From positions 1 through 44,125 of the forward strand of contig UQFC01000010.1 of assembly GCA_900540335.1 (NCBI GenBank): DNA of 44,125 bases. The letters are read 5' to 3'. Of the stretch, positions 24,058 to 32,458 are shown piece by piece. The notes below the pieces were generated by a model that searched no databases, was not told the DNA's origin, and saw only the letters and a program-made list of their open reading frames with translations. Within the stretch, counting starts at the first letter, position 1, and each line of letters begins with the position of its first letter. This DNA comes from an uncultured Clostridium sp. GTDB taxonomy: Bacteria; Bacillota; Clostridia; Lachnospirales; Lachnospiraceae. The translations under genes and the position numbers were made by a program.

Positions 24058-25047
24058 ATGAAAAAGAAATTACTTGGCGTCACTGCAGCTGCATTTGTTT
24101 TAACCTTGTCTACCGGAATTACAGCATTTGCAGGTTCCTGGAAGGAAGATGCCCTTGGCCGCTACTACGAGAACGATGACGGAAGCCGTCCTGTATATGC
24201 CGGCTGGTTCACCGACCCGGCTGACGGTGCTGTATATGCTATGGATCCGGATGGCTACACCATGCCGAACTCCAACATGGGCTCCTTCCGCACAGACGAC
24301 ATGGGACGCCGTATTGATAAAACAGAAGAAGATCTGAAGAAAGAAAACGAGAGAAAGGCCGAGCTGGCAAAGCGCCCCAGCCCTGCAAAAAAGCAGGCTG
24401 CTGCTGATATCGCCGCTGACGCCGCTACTGCCGGAACCTCCCGCGCTGCTGTCGGAACTCTCCGTTCCACCTACCAGGCAGAGATGGAAGCTTTTATGAA
24501 TAAGATTCTGATGCAGGTTCAGGATAAGCGTACAGAGAATACCATCCGCACAGCCGGTACAGAAAACAATACTGAGATCACCTATGGTTTCCAGAACCCG
24601 GACGGTTATGTATTTATCACTTCCTCTATCTGGAAAACCTCCAAGTCTACTGCTGCCAACTACAAGGAGCAGGCATTTGAGATGGCCTACCACTTTGATT
24701 CCGCAATCGCCGATATCGAAGCTTACAACGAGGCTTACAACCAGCTGATGGTTGCCGCTCTTGGCGAGACCACAGGACCGGCTGTTCTGGACTATATCCA
24801 GACTGAGAGAAACAGCGGTCATACCAGCTTTGACAAGACCGGAGCCACTGACAGCGGCAATACCTACACCGTAAAATATCGGGACGGACTGGTATCTCTG
24901 GCTGTTGTCTGCAGCGAGGTAGATCCTACCGCATCCAGCGCTCAGGAACAGGCTGCTGAAGAAGCTGCCCAGGAAGCATCGCAGGAGGAGACCCCCGTTT
25001 CTTCCGTTATCGTAGCAGGAACTCCCAAAGAGGAAAATGCACAGTAA
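24058..25047 (+). CDS. Secreted protein with unrecognised core domain
   Basis: A 329-residue exported protein. The signal peptide (1-25) ends ITAFAG. The first mature segment (GSWKEDALGRYYENDDGS, about 26-80) looks like a diverged wall-binding repeat. A charged/Ala-rich helical stretch (about 85-125: EEDLKKENERKAEL, then KKQAAADIAADAAT) leads to a core at about 135-290 that I do not recognise: mixed helix and strand, including GFQNPDGYVFITSSIWK and YTVKYRDGLVSLAVVCSE. The tail is Glu/Ala-rich. AGGAGG before the ATG is near ideal. A terminator follows. The layout suggests a wall-associated sensor, lipid-binding or carrier-type module, but no function is assigned. Confidence 0.8.
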   Translation: MKKKLLGVTAAAFVLTLSTGITAFAGSWKEDALGRYYENDDGSRPVYAGWFTDPADGAVYAMDPDGYTMPNSNMGSFRTDDMGRRIDKTEEDLKKENERKAELAKRPSPAKKQAAADIAADAATAGTSRAAVGTLRSTYQAEMEAFMNKILMQVQDKRTENTIRTAGTENNTEITYGFQNPDGYVFITSSIWKTSKSTAANYKEQAFEMAYHFDSAIADIEAYNEAYNQLMVAALGETTGPAVLDYIQTERNSGHTSFDKTGATDSGNTYTVKYRDGLVSLAVVCSEVDPTASSAQEQAAEEAAQEASQEETPVSSVIVAGTPKEENAQ

Positions 25048-25059
25048 GTTTTTCATACA

Positions 25060-25106
25060 CAAAAAACCGGGTTCAGTGACGGAGACGTCCTGCCCGGTTT
25101 TTTTGT
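25060..25106. terminator. Bidirectional terminator between the convergent 329- and 171-residue genes
   Basis: AAAAAACCGGG and CCCGGTTTTTTT form the stem around a roughly 20-nt loop. The A-run and T-run serve both converging genes. Confidence 0.85.
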
Positions 25107-25134
25107 ATTGCATTTTCTTTTTTCTTCCACTCTG

Positions 25135-25650
25135 TTACTGAATCTCAAACGTTACATATGTGTCTGCCGGAACTGTGGTTTCATACATCGGCTCCCCATC
25201 TGCATCATACTGGGACTCTTCATAAATCTTCAGATGAAGCTCTCTGTCCTGGAAATATCCTCCAAAGCTGTCCTCCTCTGCTGTTCCATAGGAAAAATCC
25301 TGCATGGCAACCTGATCATTGAATCCCTTCACAACCTGATCTGCATACCAGGCTGCATCCTCCGGAGAAGTTCCGTCTTTTACAACCACAGACATATCTA
25401 CATAAGCCTCATCCTCATTAAGCTCAAATGCAAAGGCTGCTCCCATCGGGAATTCGCTTTCATCCAGCCAGACATCCTCCACATCTGCCTGAAGCTGCTC
25501 TTCATCCAGCTCAATATTATTGTACATATTGAAGTCCGGCTCAAATGAGCTTTCCTGCTCCGGCTGCACAATGTTGCTCTTCGTGCAGGCACTCAGTGCT
25601 GCCGCACAGCCAACTGCAATCATCAAAATTTTCATTTTTCTGCTAAACAT
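25135..25650 (-). CDS. Putative lipoprotein, function unknown
   Basis: A 171-residue lipoprotein. The lipobox LSAC places the lipidated Cys at residue 22, after a hydrophobic signal (MKILMIAVGCAAALSAC). The mature protein is acidic, with a two-part alpha/beta appearance (ELDEEQLQADVEDVWL, AYVDMSVVVKDGTSPED, ELHLKIYEESQYDADGE). No family is recognised. AGGAGG lies 7 nt before the ATG, and TATAAT (25691-25686) on the minus strand is a likely -10. It converges on the 329-residue secreted protein gene and shares its terminator. The lspA at 1716 could process it. Confidence 0.8.
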   Translation of the reverse strand: MFSRKMKILMIAVGCAAALSACTKSNIVQPEQESSFEPDFNMYNNIELDEEQLQADVEDVWLDESEFPMGAAFAFELNEDEAYVDMSVVVKDGTSPEDAAWYADQVVKGFNDQVAMQDFSYGTAEEDSFGGYFQDRELHLKIYEESQYDADGEPMYETTVPADTYVTFEIQ

Positions 25651-25828
25651 TTTATTTCCTCCTCAATTTCAAACAGGCAGTTTGTATTATATACGATTCA
25701 ATTCCTTTTGGATAGTGCTTTTTCGAATATGTCATAAAATATTCACAAATTTGCATGTTTTCCTTAATATGCAGCCTGAATCCGGCATCAGAAAGCCTTC
25801 TTTTATAGCAGAAACCCCTGCGCTGTGG

Positions 25829-25834
25829 TATACT
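25829..25834 (+). promoter_or_regulatory. Extended -10 promoter for the TetR gene
   Basis: TGGTATACT (TGn-TATACT) about 35 nt upstream of the TetR ATG; the -35 is poor. The same extended -10 precedes the glycan operon. Confidence 0.5.
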
Positions 25835-25868
25835 GGATTCCATCAGACAACTGCCAAAGGAGAATATC

Positions 25869-26453
25869 ATGGCCAGAAAAAACACACGAAACACGCGGGG
25901 GAAAATTGTCAGCGCCGCATGGAAGCTGTTTTATGAACAGGGCTACGAGTACACAACCGTAGAAGAAATTATTGATTTATCCGGCACCTCCAAGGGTTCC
26001 TTTTATCACTACTTTGACGGAAAGGATGCTCTGCTCAGCACCCTCAGCAATCTTTTTGATGACAAATACGAGGAGCTGATTCCTCTTCTGAAACCGGAAA
26101 TGACTGCAATGGAACAGCTCCTGTTTCTTAACGACGAGCTTTTTGGAATGATCGAAAACAGCATTTCTCTGGAGCTTCTGACCCGCCTGTACTCCACTCA
26201 GCTGACAACCAGCGGAGAAAAACACCTGCTGGATCACAATCGCATTTACTACAGGCTGCTGCGAAAAATCATTTCTGACGGACAAACCGCCGGTCAGCTT
26301 ACCACCCAGTCCACAGTCAGCGAAATGGTAAAACTCTATGCCCTCTGTGAACGGGCTCTCCTCTACGATTGGTGTCTCTGCGGCGGGGAATATTCCCTTC
26401 GCCAGTACAGCAAACGGGTGCTTCCCGGTTTCTTAAGCAGCTTCCTGCCCTGA
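25869..26453 (+). CDS. TetR/AcrR family transcriptional regulator
   Basis: A 194-residue one-domain regulator with an N-terminal helix-turn-helix (about 10-56). It includes the recognition segment TVEEIIDLSGTSKGSFYHYF and then KDALL, the TetR hallmark. The C-terminal helical domain (60-194) would bind an unknown ligand and dimerise. AAAGGAG precedes the ATG. The gene lies upstream of, and on the same strand as, the PutP-type symporter, across a 279-base leader containing a 20-bp palindrome GTATAG-N8-CTATAC, a plausible site for this regulator. That link is inferred from position. Confidence 0.9.
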   Translation: MARKNTRNTRGKIVSAAWKLFYEQGYEYTTVEEIIDLSGTSKGSFYHYFDGKDALLSTLSNLFDDKYEELIPLLKPEMTAMEQLLFLNDELFGMIENSISLELLTRLYSTQLTTSGEKHLLDHNRIYYRLLRKIISDGQTAGQLTTQSTVSEMVKLYALCERALLYDWCLCGGEYSLRQYSKRVLPGFLSSFLP

Positions 26454-26490
26454 GGAGGAGGCTGCGCGATTCCATAAGCAAATTCAAAAA

Positions 26491-26518
26491 TTGACTTTCA
26501 TCAAAAAAAATTTATAAT
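26491..26518 (+). promoter_or_regulatory. Distal promoter upstream of the symporter gene
   Basis: TTGACT (26491-26496), 16-nt spacer, TATAAT (26513-26518). It would give a leader of about 208 nt, very AT-rich, with three ATTCGT repeats (26517-26522, 26541-26546, 26593-26598). Confidence 0.6.
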
Positions 26519-26597
26519 TCGTATTTATCTTATTTATAAAATTCGTCTTGTTATTTTTCTTTAAAATAAAAGAAATATTTTAATATTTTTAAAATTC

Positions 26598-26617
26598 GTA
26601 TAGTATTTAGTCTATAC
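26598..26617. promoter_or_regulatory. Candidate operator, 20-bp palindrome
   Basis: GTATAG (26598-26603) and CTATAC (26612-26617) are perfect inverted half-sites with 8 nt between. The AGTCTAT inside (26609-26615) recurs directly at 26633-26639, within the proximal promoter spacer. The size and symmetry suit a TetR-family dimer. Confidence 0.45.
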
Positions 26618-26628
26618 TCTATTCTGTA

Positions 26629-26657
26629 TTGTAGTCTATTTTTCTTCGTGCTATAAT
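26629..26657 (+). promoter_or_regulatory. Proximal extended -10 promoter for the symporter gene
   Basis: TTGTAG (26629-26634), 17-nt spacer, TATAAT (26652-26657) with TGC directly in front. Transcription would start near 26664, about 70 nt before the ATG. Confidence 0.6.
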
Positions 26658-26732
26658 CCCCAAATATATACAGCAGGGCTGCAAAGGTTACTTTCACTGC
26701 TGTCATCACAGGGAATGAGGAGGATTACCATT

Positions 26733-28268
26733 ATGAAATCTGGACTTACAGGAATTATGATTTCCATTGTCGTTTATCTGGCGGCCATGGTATATGTGGG
26801 ATGGTACTTCAGCAAAAAAGGAAGCGTTGATTCCACTGATGAATTCTATCTGGGCGGAAGAAAGCTGGGCCCCTTTGTAACTGCCATGAGCGCAGAGGCC
26901 TCTGACATGAGCAGCTGGCTTTTAATGGGGCTGCCGGGACTCGCCTATCTCACCGGAATTGCCGATGCCGGCTGGACTGCCCTTGGTCTTGCCGCAGGAA
27001 CCTACCTGAACTGGCTTATTGTTGCCAAACGGCTGCGCCGATATTCCATTGCCTGCAATGCGATTACCATACCGGAATTCTTCTCCCGCCGGTATCGGGA
27101 TGAGAAAAATATTCTGATGTGCATTTCCGCTGTCATTATCCTTATTTTCTTTATCCCCTATACTGCATCCGGCTTTAAAGCAGTCGGAACCCTGTTTAAC
27201 AGTCTGTTTGGCTTCGACTATCATACAGCTATGATTATCGGCGCCATAGTCATTATCGGATATACCATTATGGGTGGATTTATGGCTGTTTCCACCACAG
27301 ATTTGATTCAGAGCATTGTCATGAGTGTTGCTTTGATTATTATTGTTTTCTACGGAATTCACATTGCCGGCGGATGGAATGCCGTTATGGACAATGCCCG
27401 CTCTCTGGCCGGATACCTGTCCATGACTCAGATTCACGATCCCGCTTCCAATACCGCCGCTCCCTACAGCATGATTTCCATTTTTTCCATGATGGCCTGG
27501 GGACTGGGATACTTTGGAATGCCCCATATTCTTCTCCGCTTTATGGCAATCGAGGATGAAAACAAGCTTGCCTTCTCCCGCCGGATTGCTTCTGTATGGG
27601 TGGTCATCTCCATGTTTGTTGCCATCCTCATCGGTATCATCGGATACGGTGTTTCTGCCGCAGGGAAACTGGAAACCTTTACCACCAGCGCAGATTCCGA
27701 AACTATTGTTGTCCGTCTCTCCGGACTGCTGGGAAGCCACGGTTTCCTGCTTTCCATTATTGCCGGTGTTGTACTGGCCGGTATTCTTGCCAGCACAATG
27801 TCCACTGCAGACTCTCAGCTTTTAACAGCTGCCTCCAGCGTGTCTCAGAACCTGCTGCAGGATTTTCTGAAAATTAAAATGAATGCAAAAACCTCCATGA
27901 CCGCTGCACGTATCACAGTTCTTGCCATTGCTCTGGTCGGAATCATCCTGGCATGGGATCCGAACAGCTCCGTATTTACGATTGTATCCTTTGCCTGGGC
28001 CGGCTTCGGCGCCGCATTTGGTCCCATTATGCTGTTTTCTCTTTTCTGGAAGAGAACCAATTTCTACGGTGCTCTGGCCGGTATGGTTTCCGGAGGAGTC
28101 ATGGTCTTTGTATGGAAATACGGCGTCCGCCCCTTAGGAGGAGCCTGGAATATTTATGAACTGCTTCCGGCCTTTCTGGCTGCATCAGCTGCCATTCTCA
28201 TCGTTTCTCTGGCAACTGCACCGCCCTCAGAGGATATCTGCCGCCAGTTTGATTCTGTAGGCAGATAA
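26733..28268 (+). CDS. putP: Sodium/solute symporter, PutP (proline) type
   Basis: A 511-residue SSF-family transporter with about 13 hydrophobic segments, expected to take up proline or a related solute with Na+. Family motifs include LGGRKLGPFVTAMSAEASDMSSW near the N-terminus, then GYTIMGGFMAVSTTDLIQ and AGILASTMSTADSQLL. Start ATG 26733 is chosen for AGGAGG 9 nt upstream; the frame is open six codons further. It is expressed from at least two candidate promoters downstream of the TetR gene, with a terminator right after. Proline is also a Stickland substrate in clostridia; substrate identity is inferred from family. Confidence 0.9.
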   Translation: MKSGLTGIMISIVVYLAAMVYVGWYFSKKGSVDSTDEFYLGGRKLGPFVTAMSAEASDMSSWLLMGLPGLAYLTGIADAGWTALGLAAGTYLNWLIVAKRLRRYSIACNAITIPEFFSRRYRDEKNILMCISAVIILIFFIPYTASGFKAVGTLFNSLFGFDYHTAMIIGAIVIIGYTIMGGFMAVSTTDLIQSIVMSVALIIIVFYGIHIAGGWNAVMDNARSLAGYLSMTQIHDPASNTAAPYSMISIFSMMAWGLGYFGMPHILLRFMAIEDENKLAFSRRIASVWVVISMFVAILIGIIGYGVSAAGKLETFTTSADSETIVVRLSGLLGSHGFLLSIIAGVVLAGILASTMSTADSQLLTAASSVSQNLLQDFLKIKMNAKTSMTAARITVLAIALVGIILAWDPNSSVFTIVSFAWAGFGAAFGPIMLFSLFWKRTNFYGALAGMVSGGVMVFVWKYGVRPLGGAWNIYELLPAFLAASAAILIVSLATAPPSEDICRQFDSVGR

Positions 28269-28270
28269 GA

Positions 28271-28322
28271 AAACAACCTGCACATACCACTCAATCCATG
28301 GTATGCTGCAGGTTGTTTTTTT
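28271..28322. terminator. Strong terminator between the convergent symporter and CcdA-TlpA genes
   Basis: AAACAACCTGCA-CATACCA pairs with TGGTATG-CTGCAGGTTGTTT (one bulged base), followed by a long T-run on the plus strand. Confidence 0.9.
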
Positions 28323-28345
28323 ATAAATCAGAGACAAAGCCGTGA

Positions 28346-29674
28346 TTACTCTCCGCTTCTCACTCCGGTCATAGTCTGCTTCACAATACTTTCCATCATA
28401 TCAAAAGACAGCATTCCCGGAACATATCCAAAGACATTTCCGTCCCGATCAATCATAAAGGTGGTAGGGTAAGAGGATACGCCATACTGGAGGAAGACAG
28501 TTCCGGAAGAATCCATAAGCACCGGATACGTGTATCCCTTATCCTCCAGAAATGCCTTAACCCCTTCTTCATCCTGCTCCTTCCACTGTCCCGGAGCCGC
28601 AACCCCCAGAACGATCAAAGCATCTTCCCCTTCCTGATCATAGGTTTCATACAGCTTCTGAATATCCGGCATCTCCGCCTTGCACGGAGGACACCAGGTT
28701 GCCCAGAAATTTAAAAACACTGTTTTTCCTTTGTAATCTGATAACCGGTGAGTATTGCCGTACTGATCCTTTAATTCGAAATCAATGGCCGGCGGAAGAG
28801 AGGAATTCTCTTTTGCCTCTTCTTCAGAAATCTCTGTCCCGGCATCTTCTGATACCTCTGCATCCTCTTTCGCTGCGCTGCCGGCTTCTGTTTCATCCTC
28901 TCCCGGTATTTTTTCTTCTGAGCCGTTTTGTACTGTGCCTTCCGTCACCTGAGACAGATATCCTGTAATATCATTCATCTTTCCAGTAAACATCATCAGT
29001 CCCATGGCAATCATAAGAAGCCCGCCGATTTTCACCGTATACTGTACCACACCCCGGTGTTTTTTGAAAAATTCCAGAAGCGTGGTAGTGAACAGACCTA
29101 CCGCAAGAAACGGAAGAACAAATCCCAGAGTATACACACCTATCAGGACAAATCCCGTCATTCTGGAGGCAGCAGATGCCGCCATCAAAAGCACACTGGT
29201 TAAAGCAGGACCCACACAGGGCGTCCAGGCAAAGCTGAAGGTAAAGCCCATCAAAAGAGCCGTTACCGGTGACATCGCCAGTTTATCCAGCTGAAACGGA
29301 AGCCGCCGTTCCTGTCCCAGAACCCGGGAAGTTCCAAAAACGCCCAGCTGATACAAACCAAAAAACACGATCAGCACACCGCCAATCCGGGCAAACATTG
29401 CCTGACTGGAATGGAAAAAGCTGCCCACTGCAGTCATTCCCAATCCCAGAAGAAAAAAGGCAAAGCTGACACCTGCTACAAAAAACAGGGTATTTGCCAT
29501 CACCTTTCCCCGGTGGTAATGAATCTTCCCATCCTCACCTCTCACTCCTGTTCCGCCTGACAGGTAGCCAATATAAAGCGGAAGCAGGGGAAGCACGCAG
29601 GGAGAAAAAAAGCTGATCAGTCCCTGAAGAAACACGGTCACTGCCGGTATGCTTACATCCAATTGAAATCCCAT
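28346..29674 (-). CDS. CcdA-TlpA fusion: thiol-disulfide membrane transporter with thioredoxin domain
   Basis: A 442-residue fusion that would carry electrons across the membrane to an extracytoplasmic thioredoxin. The N-terminal CcdA/DsbD-like domain (about 10-235) has six hydrophobic segments with Cys in FFSPCVLPLLP and WTPCVGPAL. An acidic linker (about 245-300) joins it to a TlpA-like domain (about 300-435) with catalytic WCPPC in NFWATWCPPCKAEM. Most organisms encode these as separate proteins. GAGGAG lies 11-13 nt before the ATG. It may serve extracytoplasmic thiol repair or haem-protein maturation; no cytochrome genes are nearby. Confidence 0.9.
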   Translation of the reverse strand: MGFQLDVSIPAVTVFLQGLISFFSPCVLPLLPLYIGYLSGGTGVRGEDGKIHYHRGKVMANTLFFVAGVSFAFFLLGLGMTAVGSFFHSSQAMFARIGGVLIVFFGLYQLGVFGTSRVLGQERRLPFQLDKLAMSPVTALLMGFTFSFAWTPCVGPALTSVLLMAASAASRMTGFVLIGVYTLGFVLPFLAVGLFTTTLLEFFKKHRGVVQYTVKIGGLLMIAMGLMMFTGKMNDITGYLSQVTEGTVQNGSEEKIPGEDETEAGSAAKEDAEVSEDAGTEISEEEAKENSSLPPAIDFELKDQYGNTHRLSDYKGKTVFLNFWATWCPPCKAEMPDIQKLYETYDQEGEDALIVLGVAAPGQWKEQDEEGVKAFLEDKGYTYPVLMDSSGTVFLQYGVSSYPTTFMIDRDGNVFGYVPGMLSFDMMESIVKQTMTGVRSGE

Positions 29675-29725
29675 AGGGTATCTATCTCCTCATCTTTTTG
29701 TCATTCGGTTGCCCGAATTTTTATT

Positions 29726-30673
29726 TTACGATTTTTCCTGAGCCTTTCCGCCATTTACCACATAGATTCCAAGGCTTACTAATATCAAAGCCGCCAGGGT
29801 ATTCCAGGTAAGGGCCTGCCCGCTTTCTCCCAGAAATACGGCAGAAAGCAGAACGCCGAACATCGGATTCATAAATCCAAAAATTGTCACCCGGCTGACC
29901 GGATTGTATTTTAACAAAACGCCCCACAGGGTATATGCCACAGCCGAAAGAAAGCCCATATACAGAAGAAGGACGTAAGCAGAAGAGCCTGTCGCTCCTG
30001 CCAGAGTTCCTCCCAGGCCCGCGCCAATCGCCATCAGCGCAAGTCCTCCCAGCATAAACTGATAGCCGGATAAAGTCACCACATCAAACTGCCCGGAATA
30101 TTTTTTAACCAGAGCACTGGATACGGCATAAAAAATCTGCGCCAGAAGCACAAAGCCCTCTCCCAGGAAGGAAACATCGAATAATCCCTCCGAACCGGCG
30201 CCTGCCAGATTTACAATCACAATACCTGCAAAACCCAGAAGACAGCCTGCAATCTTTCTGACATTCAGCGTCTCATAGCGGAAAACAAGACTGGCAAACA
30301 AAATAGAAAAAAATACATTTGTTCCCGTAATAATCGCGCCATGAACGCCGGTCGCATGAGAAAGCCCTACATAGAAAAACACATACTGCAGGATGGTCTG
30401 ACTCAAAGCCAGCTGTACAATCGCCAAAGCCGATCCCCTGGGCGGAAAAATCCATTTTCTGCTGGTCAGACTGTGCCAGGCAATGACCAGGATCCCTGCC
30501 AGAAAAAATCTTGTTCCCGCAAATAAAAGGATAGAACTGGTATCTGCTGAATCAATCTGAAACAGCCTGTACCCTGTCTTAATCGCAGGTGTTGCGCTGC
30601 CCCAGAGGAAACAGCACACACCTGCCAGAAACATCACAACTCGAATATCTGTCAGATTTATTTTCTTATTCAT
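29726..30673 (-). CDS. EamA/DMT-family transporter
   Basis: A 315-residue membrane protein with about ten hydrophobic segments in two repeated EamA halves (for example FLWGSATPAIKTGYRLF in the first half; GFLSAVAYTLWGVLLKYNP in the second). Family members export or import metabolites such as amino acids. Its ATG overlaps the 3' end of the MFS gene by eight bases, so the pair is co-translated. GGTGAT within the MFS gene acts as RBS. The substrate is unknown. Confidence 0.88.
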   Translation of the reverse strand: MNKKINLTDIRVVMFLAGVCCFLWGSATPAIKTGYRLFQIDSADTSSILLFAGTRFFLAGILVIAWHSLTSRKWIFPPRGSALAIVQLALSQTILQYVFFYVGLSHATGVHGAIITGTNVFFSILFASLVFRYETLNVRKIAGCLLGFAGIVIVNLAGAGSEGLFDVSFLGEGFVLLAQIFYAVSSALVKKYSGQFDVVTLSGYQFMLGGLALMAIGAGLGGTLAGATGSSAYVLLLYMGFLSAVAYTLWGVLLKYNPVSRVTIFGFMNPMFGVLLSAVFLGESGQALTWNTLAALILVSLGIYVVNGGKAQEKS

Positions 30674-31934
30674 GCTTCATCACCGGTTTATGAATCATCA
30701 CACTGCAGAGAAGAGCTGCTGCAGCCGCTCCAATCATCATCAAAAAAGTACTTAAAAAAGAACCGCTTCTGTCATATAAGATTCCCGCAATAGTACTTCC
30801 AAAAGAAGATACCAGAAGATTCATATTAATGATCGAGAAGTTTACCGGAAAATGCTTTCTGCCAAAATAATCACTGATAAAGGCAGAGTTTGTAGGATTG
30901 ATTCCACCGTAGGAAAATCCGGTACAGATAAATCCTGCCACAATAACAGCAAAGCTCTGCTGTAAAAGAGCAAGAACCAGAATTCCTACAGAAACCAGAA
31001 ATGCCACCGTAATCACCGCCATTGTCCGGCTTCTTCCGGCCTTATCATACATACCGCCAAATATTACACGGCCTATGCCATTAAATATGGAAATCAGCCC
31101 CACTACCGTTGCAATCGTTCCCGGATCCACACCCTGTCCCACTTCAGCTGCAACGCCGCTGGCCTGGGAAATCAGCGCCAGTCCGGCGGCACTCAGCAGC
31201 ACTGCCCAGGCAAAATACAGCCAGAATGCCCTTGTCTTTATCATCTCCATTGCTGTCATATCTGCAGATGCTTCTTTCTCAGCGCCTGTTTCCTGCTTTC
31301 CGCCGGAATGTGATTTTCCCGACGGCTCTCCACCCAGAATATTCTGGATATCCTCCTTTGTCGGCTTTACAAAGAAAAATCCACAGACAGCCATAACCGC
31401 CAGAATGATAATGCCAAACATAAAAAAGGAATTTCTCCATGCGTCAATTCCAACGCCGGAAGGCGTTACTGCCTGATAAATTTTTCCTACAACGAAGCTG
31501 CTGATTCCAAAGCCCATAAGAAGCAGTCCGGAAACCAGGCCCTGCTTATCCGGAAACCAGCCGGAAATCGTACTCATAACTGCATTGTACACCAGACCGG
31601 AGGCAAAGCCGCAGAGAACTCCATATCCCAGATAAAGCACGGCTGGACTCTGCGCCCTGGAGGCAATAAAAAATCCTGCAAAGAAAAGCACGCCAGAAGC
31701 CCATACATGAAACTTCACATTTATTTTTTTATTTGCCAGACCTCCCAGAAAACCTCCTACACAGAAAAATCCCATACAAATTGTAAAGGTCAGGGACAGC
31801 TGCGCTTTACTCCACTCCGGAAAATACGCCCCGATCGGTGACGACAGAACGCTCCACGCATAAACCATTCCTGCCAGCAGCAGAACGATAGCGCCCACTG
31901 CCGCATAAATCCATCTTTTGCTCTTTGTACTCAT
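30666..31934 (-). CDS. OFA-family (oxalate/formate antiporter-like) MFS transporter
   Basis: A 422-residue major facilitator with 12 hydrophobic segments and a charged central loop (about 200-235: SGKSHSGGKQETGAEKEASAD). Features of the OFA subfamily include MVYAWSVLSSPIGAYFPEW in the first helix-loop and the FNGIGRVIFGGMYDKAGRSRT cytoplasmic motif. Known members exchange oxalate/formate or move lactate and other carboxylates. GGAGAGG precedes the ATG. It is the first gene of a pair with the EamA transporter. No oxalate-degradation genes are present, so the substrate is open. Confidence 0.87.
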   Translation of the reverse strand: MSTKSKRWIYAAVGAIVLLLAGMVYAWSVLSSPIGAYFPEWSKAQLSLTFTICMGFFCVGGFLGGLANKKINVKFHVWASGVLFFAGFFIASRAQSPAVLYLGYGVLCGFASGLVYNAVMSTISGWFPDKQGLVSGLLLMGFGISSFVVGKIYQAVTPSGVGIDAWRNSFFMFGIIILAVMAVCGFFFVKPTKEDIQNILGGEPSGKSHSGGKQETGAEKEASADMTAMEMIKTRAFWLYFAWAVLLSAAGLALISQASGVAAEVGQGVDPGTIATVVGLISIFNGIGRVIFGGMYDKAGRSRTMAVITVAFLVSVGILVLALLQQSFAVIVAGFICTGFSYGGINPTNSAFISDYFGRKHFPVNFSIINMNLLVSSFGSTIAGILYDRSGSFLSTFLMMIGAAAAALLCSVMIHKPVMKHE

Positions 31935-32008
31935 TTGTTTTCCTCTCCATTTTTTTCTAAAAAGCTTAACTGCCGCTCAGGACAAAACTCTGCCCGCCCC
32001 CCAAATGA

Positions 32009-32458
32009 CTACCGTTCGGACAGCCACTTCCGGAGCTGTCCGGCAGCTGAAGCTGCAAGCCGGTGGTCTTTTCCTGAAGCAGTAACTCCAATTACCAGGT
32101 TTTCTTTTCTTGCAATTCCTGGAAAATAAAAATCACACTGCGTTTTGTCGCTGCAGCTGTTTACCGGAATTCCCCGTTCCCGGCACAATTCTGCCACAAG
32201 ACTGTTCACAGCTTCATCATCTGTAGCTGCAAGAACCAGAACAGCCCCTTCCAAATCCTCTTCCTGAAACCGGCGGCGGTTCCAGACCGCCGCCAGAGTT
32301 TCCATCTCCGGACGACCTTCCGGCGCAGTTACAATCAGCTCTGCTCCAAAAGGAGCCAGAGTTTCTGCCCTTCTCAGCGCAATGCTTCCAGCCCCCACAA
32401 TCAGGATTTTCTTTCCGGAAAGATCCACAAACAATGGAAAATACGGATATTCTGTCAT
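32009..32458 (-). CDS. Precorrin-2 dehydrogenase (short form)
   Basis: A 149-residue NAD-dependent enzyme expected to oxidise precorrin-2 to sirohydrochlorin, for siroheme or cobalamin. It starts YPYFPLFVDLSGKKILIVGAGSIALRRAE, the Rossmann signature of the CysG-N/Met8p family, and contains ATDDEAVNSLVAELCRERGIPVN. It is shorter than the roughly 200-residue forms, with most of the C-terminal dimerisation/chelatase region missing, so iron insertion is probably done elsewhere. Its ATG overlaps the stop of the hemC-cobA-hemD fusion by four bases (ATGA), so its substrate is produced by the preceding ORF. Confidence 0.88.
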   Translation of the reverse strand: MTEYPYFPLFVDLSGKKILIVGAGSIALRRAETLAPFGAELIVTAPEGRPEMETLAAVWNRRRFQEEDLEGAVLVLAATDDEAVNSLVAELCRERGIPVNSCSDKTQCDFYFPGIARKENLVIGVTASGKDHRLAASAAGQLRKWLSER

